Positions 50,406 through 58,666 of a stretch of DNA of 64,000 nt are shown here, one piece after another. Position 1 is the stretch's first letter. Each line of letters starts with the position of its first letter. The notes below the pieces were generated by a model. It did not search any database. It had not been told where the DNA came from and saw only the letters and a program-made list of their open reading frames with translations. A program made the position numbers and the translations under genes. Source of the DNA: an uncultured Prevotellaceae bacterium (GTDB lineage: Bacteria > Bacteroidota > Bacteroidia > Bacteroidales > Bacteroidaceae); NCBI GenBank assembly GCA_900314655.1, contig OMWC01000015.1, positions 1 through 64,000 on the forward strand, written 5' to 3'.

Positions 50406-51623
50406 ATGGAACTCAATAAAAAACACCGCCTGGTCATCCTCGACGATGACCCCACTGGCATTCAGACCGTCCACGGCTGTCTGCTGATTACCCAATGGGA
50501 TGCGGCTACCGTCAGGATGGCCCTGCAGCACGAGCAACCTTTCTTCTATATGCTCACCAATACCCGGGCCATGACGCGCGAAGAGGCTGCTCGCGTGGTG
50601 CGTTCGGCCATGGAAACGGTGCTGGAAGTAAACCGCGAACTGGGTTATCGGCTCATCTTCATCAGCCGTAGCGACTCCTGTCTGCGCGGCCATTTCCCGT
50701 TGGAAACCGATGTGATGCGTCAGGTGCTTCGGGAGTATGGCGTGGAGGTCTGGCCCCGTGTGCCTTTCTGTCCGGCGCTTATCGAGGCCGGTCGTGTCAC
50801 CGTCGATGGTGTTCATTACATGAAGGATGGCGAACGGTTGATTCCCGTTTCCGAAACGGAGTTTGCGCGCGATAATGTGTTTGCCTATCACACTTCCGTG
50901 CTCAGCGATTATATCCGTGAGAAAGGGGCCGATCCCGCAGAGTATCAGATAGTGAATGCCGCCACCTACGAAGAACTGTATGCCTTTGCCGACAGCCTTT
51001 ATCATGACATCAAGGATTTCTCGGGAGCCGTGGTTATCCGCAGCAGTTCATCGCTGCCCAAAGCTATGAGCGGTATCGGCGACAAACCGTTGCTCGATCG
51101 GAGTATGCTGAAACACGATGGCGTAGGTTGTTTCATCGTGGGTTCCCATGTCCAGAAGACCACCCGCCAGTTGAATGCCCTTCTTTCGGCAGAGGGAGTA
51201 GCCGGAATTGAAGTGGATGTGGAGCGTGTGCTCCGCGATGGTGAAGCGTTGATGCAGGAAATGCTTTCGGCGATGAAGGATAGGGCAGGAGAGGGGCTTA
51301 CCCCCGTGGTTTATACCTCGCGCCGTGAAGTTCGCCTCAATGATGCCGATGAGCGTCAGCATTTAGGGCAGCGCATCTCCGATTTCCTTGTTTCGCTGGT
51401 GGCCCGTCTGCCTTTCGTCCCTTCATATCTGGTGGCCAAGGGCGGCATCACTTCCAATGACATTCTCACCAAGGGACTGGCCCTGAAGTCAGCCGTGGTG
51501 TTGGGGCAGATTGTTCCCAATGTCCCCTGCGTGATGACCACTCATTTCCCCTACATCATCTTCCCCGGCAATGTGGGCGGCGATGATTCCCTCCGCGAAG
51601 TGTATGAGAAATTGAGAAAATGA
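50406..51623 (+). CDS. Four-carbon acid-sugar kinase family (DUF1537)
   Basis: This 405-residue kinase has the two-domain DUF1537 plan. VILDDDPTGIQTVHG, SDSCLRGHFPLETDVMR and PFCPALIEAGRVTVDG belong to the N-terminal substrate domain. VGSHVQKTTRQLNAL and VAKGGITSNDILTKGL lie in the C-terminal nucleotide domain. Related enzymes phosphorylate threonate, erythronate and related acid sugars. Its end EKLRK is encoded within the TGAGAAAA repeat. It lies downstream of the BKACE gene. Confidence 0.9.
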   Translation: MELNKKHRLVILDDDPTGIQTVHGCLLITQWDAATVRMALQHEQPFFYMLTNTRAMTREEAARVVRSAMETVLEVNRELGYRLIFISRSDSCLRGHFPLETDVMRQVLREYGVEVWPRVPFCPALIEAGRVTVDGVHYMKDGERLIPVSETEFARDNVFAYHTSVLSDYIREKGADPAEYQIVNAATYEELYAFADSLYHDIKDFSGAVVIRSSSSLPKAMSGIGDKPLLDRSMLKHDGVGCFIVGSHVQKTTRQLNALLSAEGVAGIEVDVERVLRDGEALMQEMLSAMKDRAGEGLTPVVYTSRREVRLNDADERQHLGQRISDFLVSLVARLPFVPSYLVAKGGITSNDILTKGLALKSAVVLGQIVPNVPCVMTTHFPYIIFPGNVGGDDSLREVYEKLRK

Positions 51624-51645
51624 GAAAATGAGAAAATGAGAAATT
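51606..51645. repeat. TGAGAAAA array overlapping the end of the kinase gene
   Basis: Eight-base units (TGAGAAAA) repeat about four times, starting within the last codons. The stop codon TGA at 51621-51623 is itself the start of one unit. Length changes could alter the C-terminus. Confidence 0.75.
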
Positions 51646-51659
51646 AATCCACCACTTCT

Positions 51660-51691
51660 CCCTCCCTAAACAGGGAGGGCCGGGGTGGGTC
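51660..51691. repeat. 32-bp palindromic element, copy 2, intergenic
   Basis: Core CCCTCCCTAAACAGGGAGGG (51660-51679) then CCGGGGTGGGTC. It is the exact reverse complement of the copy at 24618-24649. It lies between the convergent kinase and aldo/keto reductase genes. Confidence 0.9.
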
Positions 51692-51701
51692 TTCTTCTTT
51701 C

Positions 51702-52826
51702 CTATTTCTCCAAAGTCTCCACAACCTCTTCCAGCAGGCTGATGATGGGCAGATGTTGCGGACAGGCACTTTCGCATTGTCCGCATTGCACGCAGGCCGA
51801 AGCCTTCTCGCCGCCGGGACGCCAGCCATAGTCGTTTCGGGCCTCGCTGAGCTGGCCATACATCTTATAGACGTTCATCACGGCAAAAATCTCAGGAATA
51901 TGAATGTCCATCGGACAGCCAGGAGTGCAGTAGTGGCAGGCCGTGCAGGCTATGCCGGCATATTGCTTTAGAGCCTGGTTGACTTCTTCCAGCACGCGCT
52001 GTTCTTCATCGCTGAGTGGCTGGAACTGACGCATAAACGACAAGTTATCCTCCATCTGTTCATAGTCAGACATACCGCTGAGCACCATCATCACGTTGGG
52101 CAGCGAAGCCGCATATCTGATAGCCCATGAGGCAGGCGAAGCTTCGGGGTTGGCTTTCTTTAGGATGTCCTTCACGGCCTGTGGCGGATTGGCCAGTTTG
52201 CCACCCTTTACCGGTTCCATCACGACGACGGGTACGCCGTGACGTGTTGCTATCTCATAGCATTGGCGGGAGCAGATCAGCGGGTCTTCCCAGTCGGAAT
52301 AGTTTATCTGCAGCTGCACAAACTCAGCATCGGGATGGTCGGTGAGGATTTGTTCCAGGTGTTCCGGCGTGGAATGGAATGAGAAACCGTAGTGGCGTAT
52401 CAATCCTTCCTGCTTCAGTTGCTTCATGTAGTCCCAGATGCCGTATTGGTCGAATTTGTCCTTATTGCTCTCGTCGATGCCATGCAGCAGGTAGAAATCG
52501 AAATAGCCCGCTCCGGTGCGTTCGAGGCTTACCTGAATCTCGTGCTTGGCTTCCGCCTCATTCTTGCAGGCAAAATCCGAAGCGTTGAGTTTGTCGGCCA
52601 GATAGTAGCTCTCGCGTGGATAGCGGTCGCAGAGCGTGGCCTTCGTGGCCGCTTCCGATCCTTCGTAGATATAGGCCGTATCGAAGTATTTGCCACCCGC
52701 CTCGATGAATGCGTCCACCATCCGTGTGGAGAGTTCCAGGTCGATCGTGTTAGTCCCTTCAATCCTGGGCAGTCGCATCATGCCGAATCCCAGTTTCATG
52801 CAGTTTTCACTCAATAATGTTTTCAT
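51702..52826 (-). CDS. Aldo/keto reductase with C-terminal 4Fe-4S domain
   Basis: This 374-residue cytoplasmic protein has an aldo/keto reductase TIM barrel: LGFGMMRLP, FDTAYIYEGSEAATK, YFLLHG-like DFYLLHGIDE, IRHYGFSFHSTPEHLE. The C-terminal iron-sulfur part has CTACHYCTPGCPMDIHIPEI and CVQCGQCESACPQHLPI. NADPH- or ferredoxin-linked reduction of a carbonyl compound is likely. Its position between the BKACE/kinase genes and the MFS/racemase genes fits a dehydrogenase for the same pathway, but this is inference. Confidence 0.9.
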   Translation of the reverse strand: MKTLLSENCMKLGFGMMRLPRIEGTNTIDLELSTRMVDAFIEAGGKYFDTAYIYEGSEAATKATLCDRYPRESYYLADKLNASDFACKNEAEAKHEIQVSLERTGAGYFDFYLLHGIDESNKDKFDQYGIWDYMKQLKQEGLIRHYGFSFHSTPEHLEQILTDHPDAEFVQLQINYSDWEDPLICSRQCYEIATRHGVPVVVMEPVKGGKLANPPQAVKDILKKANPEASPASWAIRYAASLPNVMMVLSGMSDYEQMEDNLSFMRQFQPLSDEEQRVLEEVNQALKQYAGIACTACHYCTPGCPMDIHIPEIFAVMNVYKMYGQLSEARNDYGWRPGGEKASACVQCGQCESACPQHLPIISLLEEVVETLEK

Positions 52827-52857
52827 ATTAATCCGTCGCTTGTCTTATTCGTTAGTT

Positions 52858-53436
52858 TCAATAATACCTGCCGCTGATGTCAGCGAAGATGTAGTCGAAA
52901 GCCTTGTAATAATACTCTGCCAGGTCTTTGATCTCTTCTTCGCTACGCCAGTCGTTGGGGTCTGATTTTATCTCTTTCAGCAATTTGTTGTTTGACCAAT
53001 AGAATTGGAACGTCGTCTCTTCGCCGTTGCGCCTCTCCTGGCTGCGGGCATATACCACGGGGTCCTCCCTCATGTCGTCGCTCTTGTTCATTTCGAATAC
53101 AAACTCTTGTTGCATCGTGAAATCGCCCGCCTTGAAATTGCGCAAAATCAGATACGGTTTGTTGTTCACCTGCAAGGCTCCATCCTCTGCCGAAGTATGG
53201 TCTTCGTAGTAATAGATGGTCACTTCGTCCCGGATATCTTGTCCGGCATACCCTTTTTCGTCGCGCAGTACGATGGACACGTTTTTGCGCTGGTGATCCT
53301 CTTTCCCGTCCATGCCCATCCGTTCATGAACCATGTTTCTGTACTCATTGATCTCCTGCACTTTTTTGTTCGTGTTCTGTGCTTGCACACTACAGAAAGC
53401 CAGCGCGCAAACAATAGTCAATAATAGGTGTTTCAT
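52858..53436 (-). CDS. Exported protein, unknown function
   Basis: This 192-residue protein is read from ATG 53436. The signal peptide is CALAFCSVQAQ. The mature part contains VQEINEYRNMVHERMGMDG and a beta-rich region (DEVTIYYYEDHTSAEDGAL, NKPYLILRNFKAGDFTMQQEFVFEM). No domain is recognised. The promoter TATATTTG lies on the minus strand at 53457-53464. Confidence 0.75.
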   Translation of the reverse strand: MKHLLLTIVCALAFCSVQAQNTNKKVQEINEYRNMVHERMGMDGKEDHQRKNVSIVLRDEKGYAGQDIRDEVTIYYYEDHTSAEDGALQVNNKPYLILRNFKAGDFTMQQEFVFEMNKSDDMREDPVVYARSQERRNGEETTFQFYWSNNKLLKEIKSDPNDWRSEEEIKDLAEYYYKAFDYIFADISGRYY

Positions 53437-53628
53437 GTCGTTGAGTTTTTTGTTTGCAAATATAAGCATAAACGGGCATAAATGCAAAAAATGCTCGCTT
53501 TATTTTTTGCTAAGTCGAGCGGGGAGAGACTTCTCATAAGGTACGCAAAGCTAAAACACCGTTTAGTAACATGCAGAAAACTTAGTGGCTGTGCGTGATA
53601 CTGATTTCCCCTAAAACAATATGAGAAT

Positions 53629-53936
53629 CAGTTTCACTCCGTCACTTGCATGGAAACCATTGGTATTCAGGGTTATAAAGGTGAAACCGCAGTTTCACTT
53701 CAGTTTCACTCTTCCCACGGATGTCATCTCCCTATTCCTCAGTATGCAAAAGATGCCTGATAGAAGAGTGATTAGGCCCAAATCACTCAGCAAAAGCCTA
53801 TTTATGAACCCACCTTCCCCCCTCCCGAAGGGAGGAATTCATAAGAGATTGTAGTGAAGCTGAAGTGAAAGTGCAGTTTCACTCGTATCAAACAGAACCT
53901 TAAGGGGTTACAAGCAAGTGAAGGAGTGAAACCGAG
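53629..53936. repeat. CAGTTTCACT repeat-rich intergenic region
   Basis: The decamer CAGTTTCACT occurs perfectly four times (53629, 53690, 53701, 53874). Inverted GTGAAA-type copies lie among them. A CCTCCC-GAA-GGGAGG stem is at 53821-53835. The whole 53437-54190 stretch (754 bp) contains these repeats and no gene that I can support. It forms the left border of the restriction-modification island. Confidence 0.7.
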
Positions 53937-54190
53937 ATATGCTGCGTAATGGAGACGTGGACAGAGAGTCCCGTTTTCACGCTTCCTCCATTGGTCAGAA
54001 ACACGTTGCTTTTATGGAAAAAGCGGAAGTCAAAGAGTTTTAAATGAGGCATTTTGTTTGGGAAATACATTTCCCTAACATATTTACTTAGAGTGTTTCA
54101 GTGATTTACACTTATAAAGTGTATCCAAATTTTTCCTAAAGATTCTATTCAGTTGCTTGTGACCGATTCCCGCCCTTAGGCACATGTTGT

Positions 54191-57031
54191 TCACATTTCT
54201 CTTCTGGTTTCAGCAGCACGTTCCATTATCTGTTCAAATTGTGGATTTTTATCATAAAGAATCTGGTGTGGGGGCTGCTGTATGGTTTGTTGCTTTACAG
54301 CTTTTCTAATGCGTCTCATTGTTTTCAGACTATCCACAATTCTGTCATGATAATATCCAATTCCGAAAGCGTTTAGTACTGCCCTATCAAATTCTTGTCG
54401 AATGGGGTCGTTCAGATCTTGATTGATGCCAACAATACCTCTTTCTGCCAATGTGGAGAATTTTTCCAGGATGACCGTTGTTTGTTCATGTGTTAGTAGA
54501 GTAGGGTTCAATATAAAGCATTTTGAGATAGAGTCTTTATTGATGTCAAGCACTCCAAGGCCTCGCCCAAAGCCAACAGCCTCAATATAGAAAAGAGATA
54601 GAATGGAGTTTAATAACGCATGTAACAGGTCGAGATTGTACGTTGCTTTTTTACGCTTCAAACCGATAAGTCGTTGGTTAATGAAAGTAGGCTGACGGAA
54701 TTTTGCATAAAACATACGGTCATCTGGATTCATCATCGTAAAGATTTCGGCTTCTTCATCAGTGGTCAGCTCATACCATTTCATGTTGGCACGTGCCAAC
54801 ACTTCTGGTAGTGGTCTGCCTGTCTCATTGGTTTCACGAGCAAAACTTTGAATCCATTTCAAAGCGCCAAGATAGCCTTGCTCTTCTAGTTCGTCAAGTT
54901 CCATGTCACAACAAAATGCTTTTCTTCCTGCAGTAGGTTGAGCAACATAGCTATCTGTAGCTCTGGCATTCATAAGCACGTCTTTTAGGAACTTTTGTTC
55001 AATGTTTGTATCGGATGACGGGAAGAACATCGGGTCCCATCCCCTTCGACTACCTCTGAACACTTTAAAAAAGCGACTGACGGGAACCATTTTGCTTTCT
55101 ATCTCCAACAACCATTTCAGATTGCTAAATAGTGAGTTATACGAAACTTTGAGCTGTTTGAGCGATTCAAGTTCATCGGTGCTATAATTCACCCTAATAA
55201 TAACTTCTGGATTAAGTTCTTGGTCGAGCAACGAAGAGTTGATAATGGATTCTTGAAATTCACGTGAAGCAGAAATGTTTTCAAGATTTCGCTTCCATGT
55301 GAAAAAAGAAATACTGTCTTTTCCCTCTGCGTTATCTTCTTTTCGTCGCATTACTAACAAGGCTGTAACTATGTCTGCATTCTGAAACCACCTGCCGTTA
55401 CCACTGATGTGAATCTTGATGTCATCAAAATAAGTTCGTACTGCATTAAGGAAAATACTACCAGCTTCCGTTCCGAGGAATGAGTTTGACAAAATGATGC
55501 CTATATAACCGCCAACTCTGACAAGATTATGCAGATGGAGGGCAATGTAATAACTGAAGTCAGACCTACCGGATAATCGATGAGTCTGCTTGATAGCATT
55601 TATGTATGGAATCTCATCCTCGGCAATTTCTCTTGATTTGACGAATGGCAGATTAGAAATAATGGCATCAAAAAAAGGTAGCGTATATGATTTCTTCTCA
55701 CCTGTCTTCGGATTTACGATTTCCACTTCATCACCAGGGAGTAGAAGCAGAATATCTCGCTGGAACAAACGGCAAGGTATATTGATACTGTCATAGTTAG
55801 TCATTGCCAAATTAGCAATCTGCAAGGGCAATTTGAACTTGTCACTTGCCCATGTGGTTGCCATTGCCTGCTCCGCGCTAATATGTTTGCTTTTCTTGTA
55901 GTTGATGATGAAATTTGGAATGGTGCCTGTTCCACAACATCCATCAAAACATTGGCCAGTTGCATCGTGGATAGTCATGCGTGAAAGAATGGAGGCAAGC
56001 GCGGGGGGAGTTGGGTATTGGCCATTAACAAGTCGTTTTGAAATATTGATGGATCCTTCGAGCACCTGCTGGAGGATTCTTTGGCTGATGCTTTTGATTG
56101 GGGCGTTTTTCAAGAATAACGAAAGTTCAACAAGCGAGTCCCATGTCTTCTCTGGCAGGTGGTCATCATAAGGCATGGATGAGAAAATATTATAGAAATC
56201 GCTCTTCTCTGTTATCGCTAAGAAGATGTCGTTAGCTTCTTTTGGCGTATAGTCATAGTCAAGTTTGTCAATAGCATAGGCACTCATTTGACGAGTTTTA
56301 ATCAGGTGGGCAAAGATAATACGATTAGCCCAGTTGATGATAATGCTTTTGGCATAAGCGGGAAATTTATCTTCTTCGTCGCCTTCGTATTCCGACTTGA
56401 TGTTCTTCCACCATGTTTCAAGCCGTGCACCCATGATAGCATCACGATTTACACATTCCCTAAGATGCGCAGCCACGCTGAATTTATTCTCACTGACTAA
56501 ACGTGAGATTGACGTTGTAGACAGCACGTCGCCGATAAGGGCTTTCTTTACCTGGCCAGATATCAGGTAGTCATTAACAGTAGTTAGTACACTTTGAAGT
56601 GTTCTTTCCCATTTCGACTTGTATCGCTGAACATCATCGCGTGTCTTGATTTCCTCATTCTTCCATGCTTTCTTCTCGGAGAACTCATGGTTTTGTTCAT
56701 CATATACATACAGACGAACGTGAGTGAAATTCCAAATCACACAACTATTCAGGTTCAGAGCCGTTGCCTTTCGTTGGGCATCATGTACGAAGTCAGCATC
56801 ATTAATAGACACGTCTGGCATCTTCAATTCCCAACCTTGTAGGATGCTCGAAAGGTCGTGGTCTCCATATAGCACTACGTCAGGGAACATATTCTGACCG
56901 CGACGTTCACTCACGGTAGACTCGCCACCAGCATGTTTGATGATCAGATCATTGGCATCAGCAAACTGGTTGATCTGTGATATGAGTTCAATTCCCCAGC
57001 TGCGTTCATTCTTTCGGATAACAGTAGCCAT
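54191..57031 (-). CDS. Type IIG-like restriction-modification protein
   Basis: This 946-residue protein starts with a PD-(D/E)xK nuclease (E15, D51, E68-x-K70 in GWELKMPD). The rest is a helical domain and a gamma-class N6-adenine methylase: GQYPTPPALASIL (about 337-349), motif I FDGCCGTGT (about 362-370), and the catalytic motif NLPF (460-463), a variation of NPPF. The C-terminal half includes target-recognition-like sequence. This is a single-chain nuclease plus methyltransferase. The 13-bp gap to the preceding methyltransferase gene makes an operon. The recognition sequence cannot be read from the protein. Confidence 0.85.
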   Translation of the reverse strand: MATVIRKNERSWGIELISQINQFADANDLIIKHAGGESTVSERRGQNMFPDVVLYGDHDLSSILQGWELKMPDVSINDADFVHDAQRKATALNLNSCVIWNFTHVRLYVYDEQNHEFSEKKAWKNEEIKTRDDVQRYKSKWERTLQSVLTTVNDYLISGQVKKALIGDVLSTTSISRLVSENKFSVAAHLRECVNRDAIMGARLETWWKNIKSEYEGDEEDKFPAYAKSIIINWANRIIFAHLIKTRQMSAYAIDKLDYDYTPKEANDIFLAITEKSDFYNIFSSMPYDDHLPEKTWDSLVELSLFLKNAPIKSISQRILQQVLEGSINISKRLVNGQYPTPPALASILSRMTIHDATGQCFDGCCGTGTIPNFIINYKKSKHISAEQAMATTWASDKFKLPLQIANLAMTNYDSINIPCRLFQRDILLLLPGDEVEIVNPKTGEKKSYTLPFFDAIISNLPFVKSREIAEDEIPYINAIKQTHRLSGRSDFSYYIALHLHNLVRVGGYIGIILSNSFLGTEAGSIFLNAVRTYFDDIKIHISGNGRWFQNADIVTALLVMRRKEDNAEGKDSISFFTWKRNLENISASREFQESIINSSLLDQELNPEVIIRVNYSTDELESLKQLKVSYNSLFSNLKWLLEIESKMVPVSRFFKVFRGSRRGWDPMFFPSSDTNIEQKFLKDVLMNARATDSYVAQPTAGRKAFCCDMELDELEEQGYLGALKWIQSFARETNETGRPLPEVLARANMKWYELTTDEEAEIFTMMNPDDRMFYAKFRQPTFINQRLIGLKRKKATYNLDLLHALLNSILSLFYIEAVGFGRGLGVLDINKDSISKCFILNPTLLTHEQTTVILEKFSTLAERGIVGINQDLNDPIRQEFDRAVLNAFGIGYYHDRIVDSLKTMRRIRKAVKQQTIQQPPHQILYDKNPQFEQIMERAAETRREM

Positions 57032-57044
57032 AGGTAATAATTTG

Positions 57045-57887
57045 CTAGAATTCGTTGATTAGATTGAATGCTTTTAGGCGATTTTGTTTTTCTTTATCGA
57101 GGTTATTCCAAACAGTACGAAGTCGTTCTCTTGATCTCTCGATGTAGTTGATCTTTTCACCCTTGAACAGTTCAGTGTCAGCATTTTTCTCGATACCCAC
57201 AAAGTTCCTTCCCTCCATCAAGGCTGCAACAAGAAAAGATCCGCTGCCACTCGTGTTGTCCAGTACGATGTCACCTGGGTTGGAATATGTCCGTACGAAA
57301 TATCGCCCCAACTCCACAGGCTTCTGTGTAGCATGAAACACCTCGCCTTCGCTCTCTGCCGTTTTGAAATATACTACGTCAATAGGGTAACGCTTGCCGT
57401 CGCTATGTACATGCACAGGTTGAAAGTCACCATAGCTGCCGCTCAACTGGTTCTTACGCACACCCTTGTCGTATGGCTCGCCTTCTGTCATCTGAGGATT
57501 GTAAACAGGCTGCTTGCTATAGAACACACAGACATCCTCATGCTTTCTCAGAGGCTGCTTCTTGGCATTCAGGAAGTTGGTTGGCTTTGATTTTTCCCAA
57601 ACCCATTTATATTTGAACATCTTCGGTTGGCTCATAATCAGCGCTGCAGTAAACAGCCCCTGAGAGGTCAGCACGATTGCGCCATTGGGTTTGACAATAC
57701 GCTTGTATTCAGCCCACAATTCATCAAGAGGAACAATGCTGTCCCACTTGTTTTGCGTCGTACCATACGGCAAATCGCACAGTACCATATCGATACAGCC
57801 ATTGGGGAGCTGACGCATCACATTGATACAATCGCCCTCAATGACAGCATTTACGAATCTGTCTTCAGTCCAATAACTATTTGTCAT
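57045..57887 (-). CDS. DNA methyltransferase, beta-class N6/N4
   Basis: This 280-residue protein has DLPY (about 38-41, from CDLPYGTTQNKWDS) as the catalytic motif before the SAM-binding motif LDNTSGSGSFLVAAL (about 208-222). This is the beta-class order. FHATQKPVELGRYFV is also typical of these phage-like methyltransferases. It precedes the type IIG-like gene and may protect DNA for the same system. The 5' leader of about 265 bases has a long hairpin. Confidence 0.9.
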   Translation of the reverse strand: MTNSYWTEDRFVNAVIEGDCINVMRQLPNGCIDMVLCDLPYGTTQNKWDSIVPLDELWAEYKRIVKPNGAIVLTSQGLFTAALIMSQPKMFKYKWVWEKSKPTNFLNAKKQPLRKHEDVCVFYSKQPVYNPQMTEGEPYDKGVRKNQLSGSYGDFQPVHVHSDGKRYPIDVVYFKTAESEGEVFHATQKPVELGRYFVRTYSNPGDIVLDNTSGSGSFLVAALMEGRNFVGIEKNADTELFKGEKINYIERSRERLRTVWNNLDKEKQNRLKAFNLINEF

Positions 57888-57955
57888 TATTGTTTGCTAT
57901 TCAGGCGTCGCTACATTCCTCATCCTTGAATAGCTTGGTCAACTCGTAGGAACAT

Positions 57956-58120
57956 AAAAGTGGGACATACCTGCCCCACATTAAGGTCCTGAGAAAACCC
58001 GAGAAATAGACAAGTAAGCCCACTCATTGCGAGTGCGCCGGCTTCTTGTCTACTACTTCTCGTCTATTGTTTGTCAGAATTTCTCAGGTTCTAATGTGGA
58101 TAGAACGATAGCAAACGCAT
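57956..58120 (-). promoter_or_regulatory. Structured 5' leader of the restriction-modification operon
   Basis: The RNA of this region can form a long hairpin. Outer arms: CCACATTA with TAATGTGG (57976-57983 / 58092-58099) and CCTGAGAA with TTCTCAGG (57988-57995 / 58081-58088). An inner stem joins 58001-58020 with 58040-58061, and a CACTC/GAGTG apex lies at 58021-58035. A competing GTGGG/CCCAC stem (57960-57964 / 57975-57979) before TTTT would use part of the same sequence. A nine-codon frame (58120-58091, MRLLSFYPH) ends in the outer arm. Attenuation is suggested but unproven. Confidence 0.6.
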
Positions 58121-58168
58121 ATTTTATAAGAAAAGATCTCTCGAATTGCGGCATACCGAATTCGAATG

Positions 58169-58176
58169 CAAAAATA
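58169..58176 (-). promoter_or_regulatory. Promoter of the restriction-modification operon
   Basis: TATTTTTG on the minus strand, about 280 bp upstream of the methyltransferase start. Confidence 0.65.
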
Positions 58177-58232
58177 CAAATAAAATCCGAAATTACGAAT
58201 TCCTTTCAGAAAAAAAACAGAAATGGGATAAA

Positions 58233-58342
58233 AATCTACTCCACAATCTCTTGGTGGAATTGATGAAACTGAAGAGGAGGGCGGAGATGAGGAGCATGAC
58301 GACAATCATGTAGAGGGGGAGGTTGTAGTTGCTGGAGGCTTG
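58233..58342 (-). pseudogene. Remnant duplicate of the MFS gene 3' end
   Basis: This 110-bp segment is nearly identical to the 3' end of the MFS gene at 58664-58774. It would encode NYNLPLYMIVVMLLISALL and FSFINSTK, matching NYNLPLYMIAGMLLISALL and FSFINPTK, and then goes out of frame through a one-base difference. It has no start and no upstream part, so it is a relic of a partial duplication. Confidence 0.88.
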
Positions 58343-58356
58343 TAGCCATTCCCCAA

Positions 58357-58466
58357 GGAGCTGTCAGGTGCTTTGCTTCCAATAGGTGGAAGCATTGTTT
58401 CCATAGTCTGGAAGCAGGACTTCTGGTGGGTGGAAGCATGTTTCTATGGGCGTAAGTATCATTTCC
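58357..58466. repeat. Period-22 tandem array D
   Basis: Five units of 22 bp (58357, 58379, 58401, 58423, 58445) share GGTGGAAGCATTGTTTCC-like cores in degenerate form. The unit sequence differs from the arrays at 9002 and 31201, but the period is the same. Confidence 0.75.
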
Positions 58467-58482
58467 ATAGCGTTATCAAGGG

Positions 58483-58610
58483 ACGATTACAGGATTACAC
58501 CCTATTTTCTGAACCCTGAGTTTCTAACATTGTATATTTTTATTAATAAAGAATAAAGTGAGTTCTTCGGAAGAGAGGGCCAGTAAAAAGGGGTGTAATC
58601 CTGTAATCGT
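58483..58610. mobile_element. MITE-like element with 20-bp perfect terminal inverted repeats
   Basis: ACGATTACAGGATTACACCC at 58483-58502 and its exact complement at 58591-58610 enclose 88 bp of AT-rich non-coding DNA. The size (128 bp) and perfect ends fit a miniature inverted-repeat element. No target-site duplication is evident, so an alternative is a large hairpin-forming regulatory sequence. Confidence 0.6.
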
Positions 58611-58666
58611 TTGCCTGGAGAACCCTGATAAACAGGGCGTACCGTCTTTCTTTTAGAGATAAGAAT

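Noticed and set aside
57956..58120. Retron or group II intron RNA
   Set aside because: No reverse transcriptase gene is present, and the hairpin lacks the expected conserved branching pattern.
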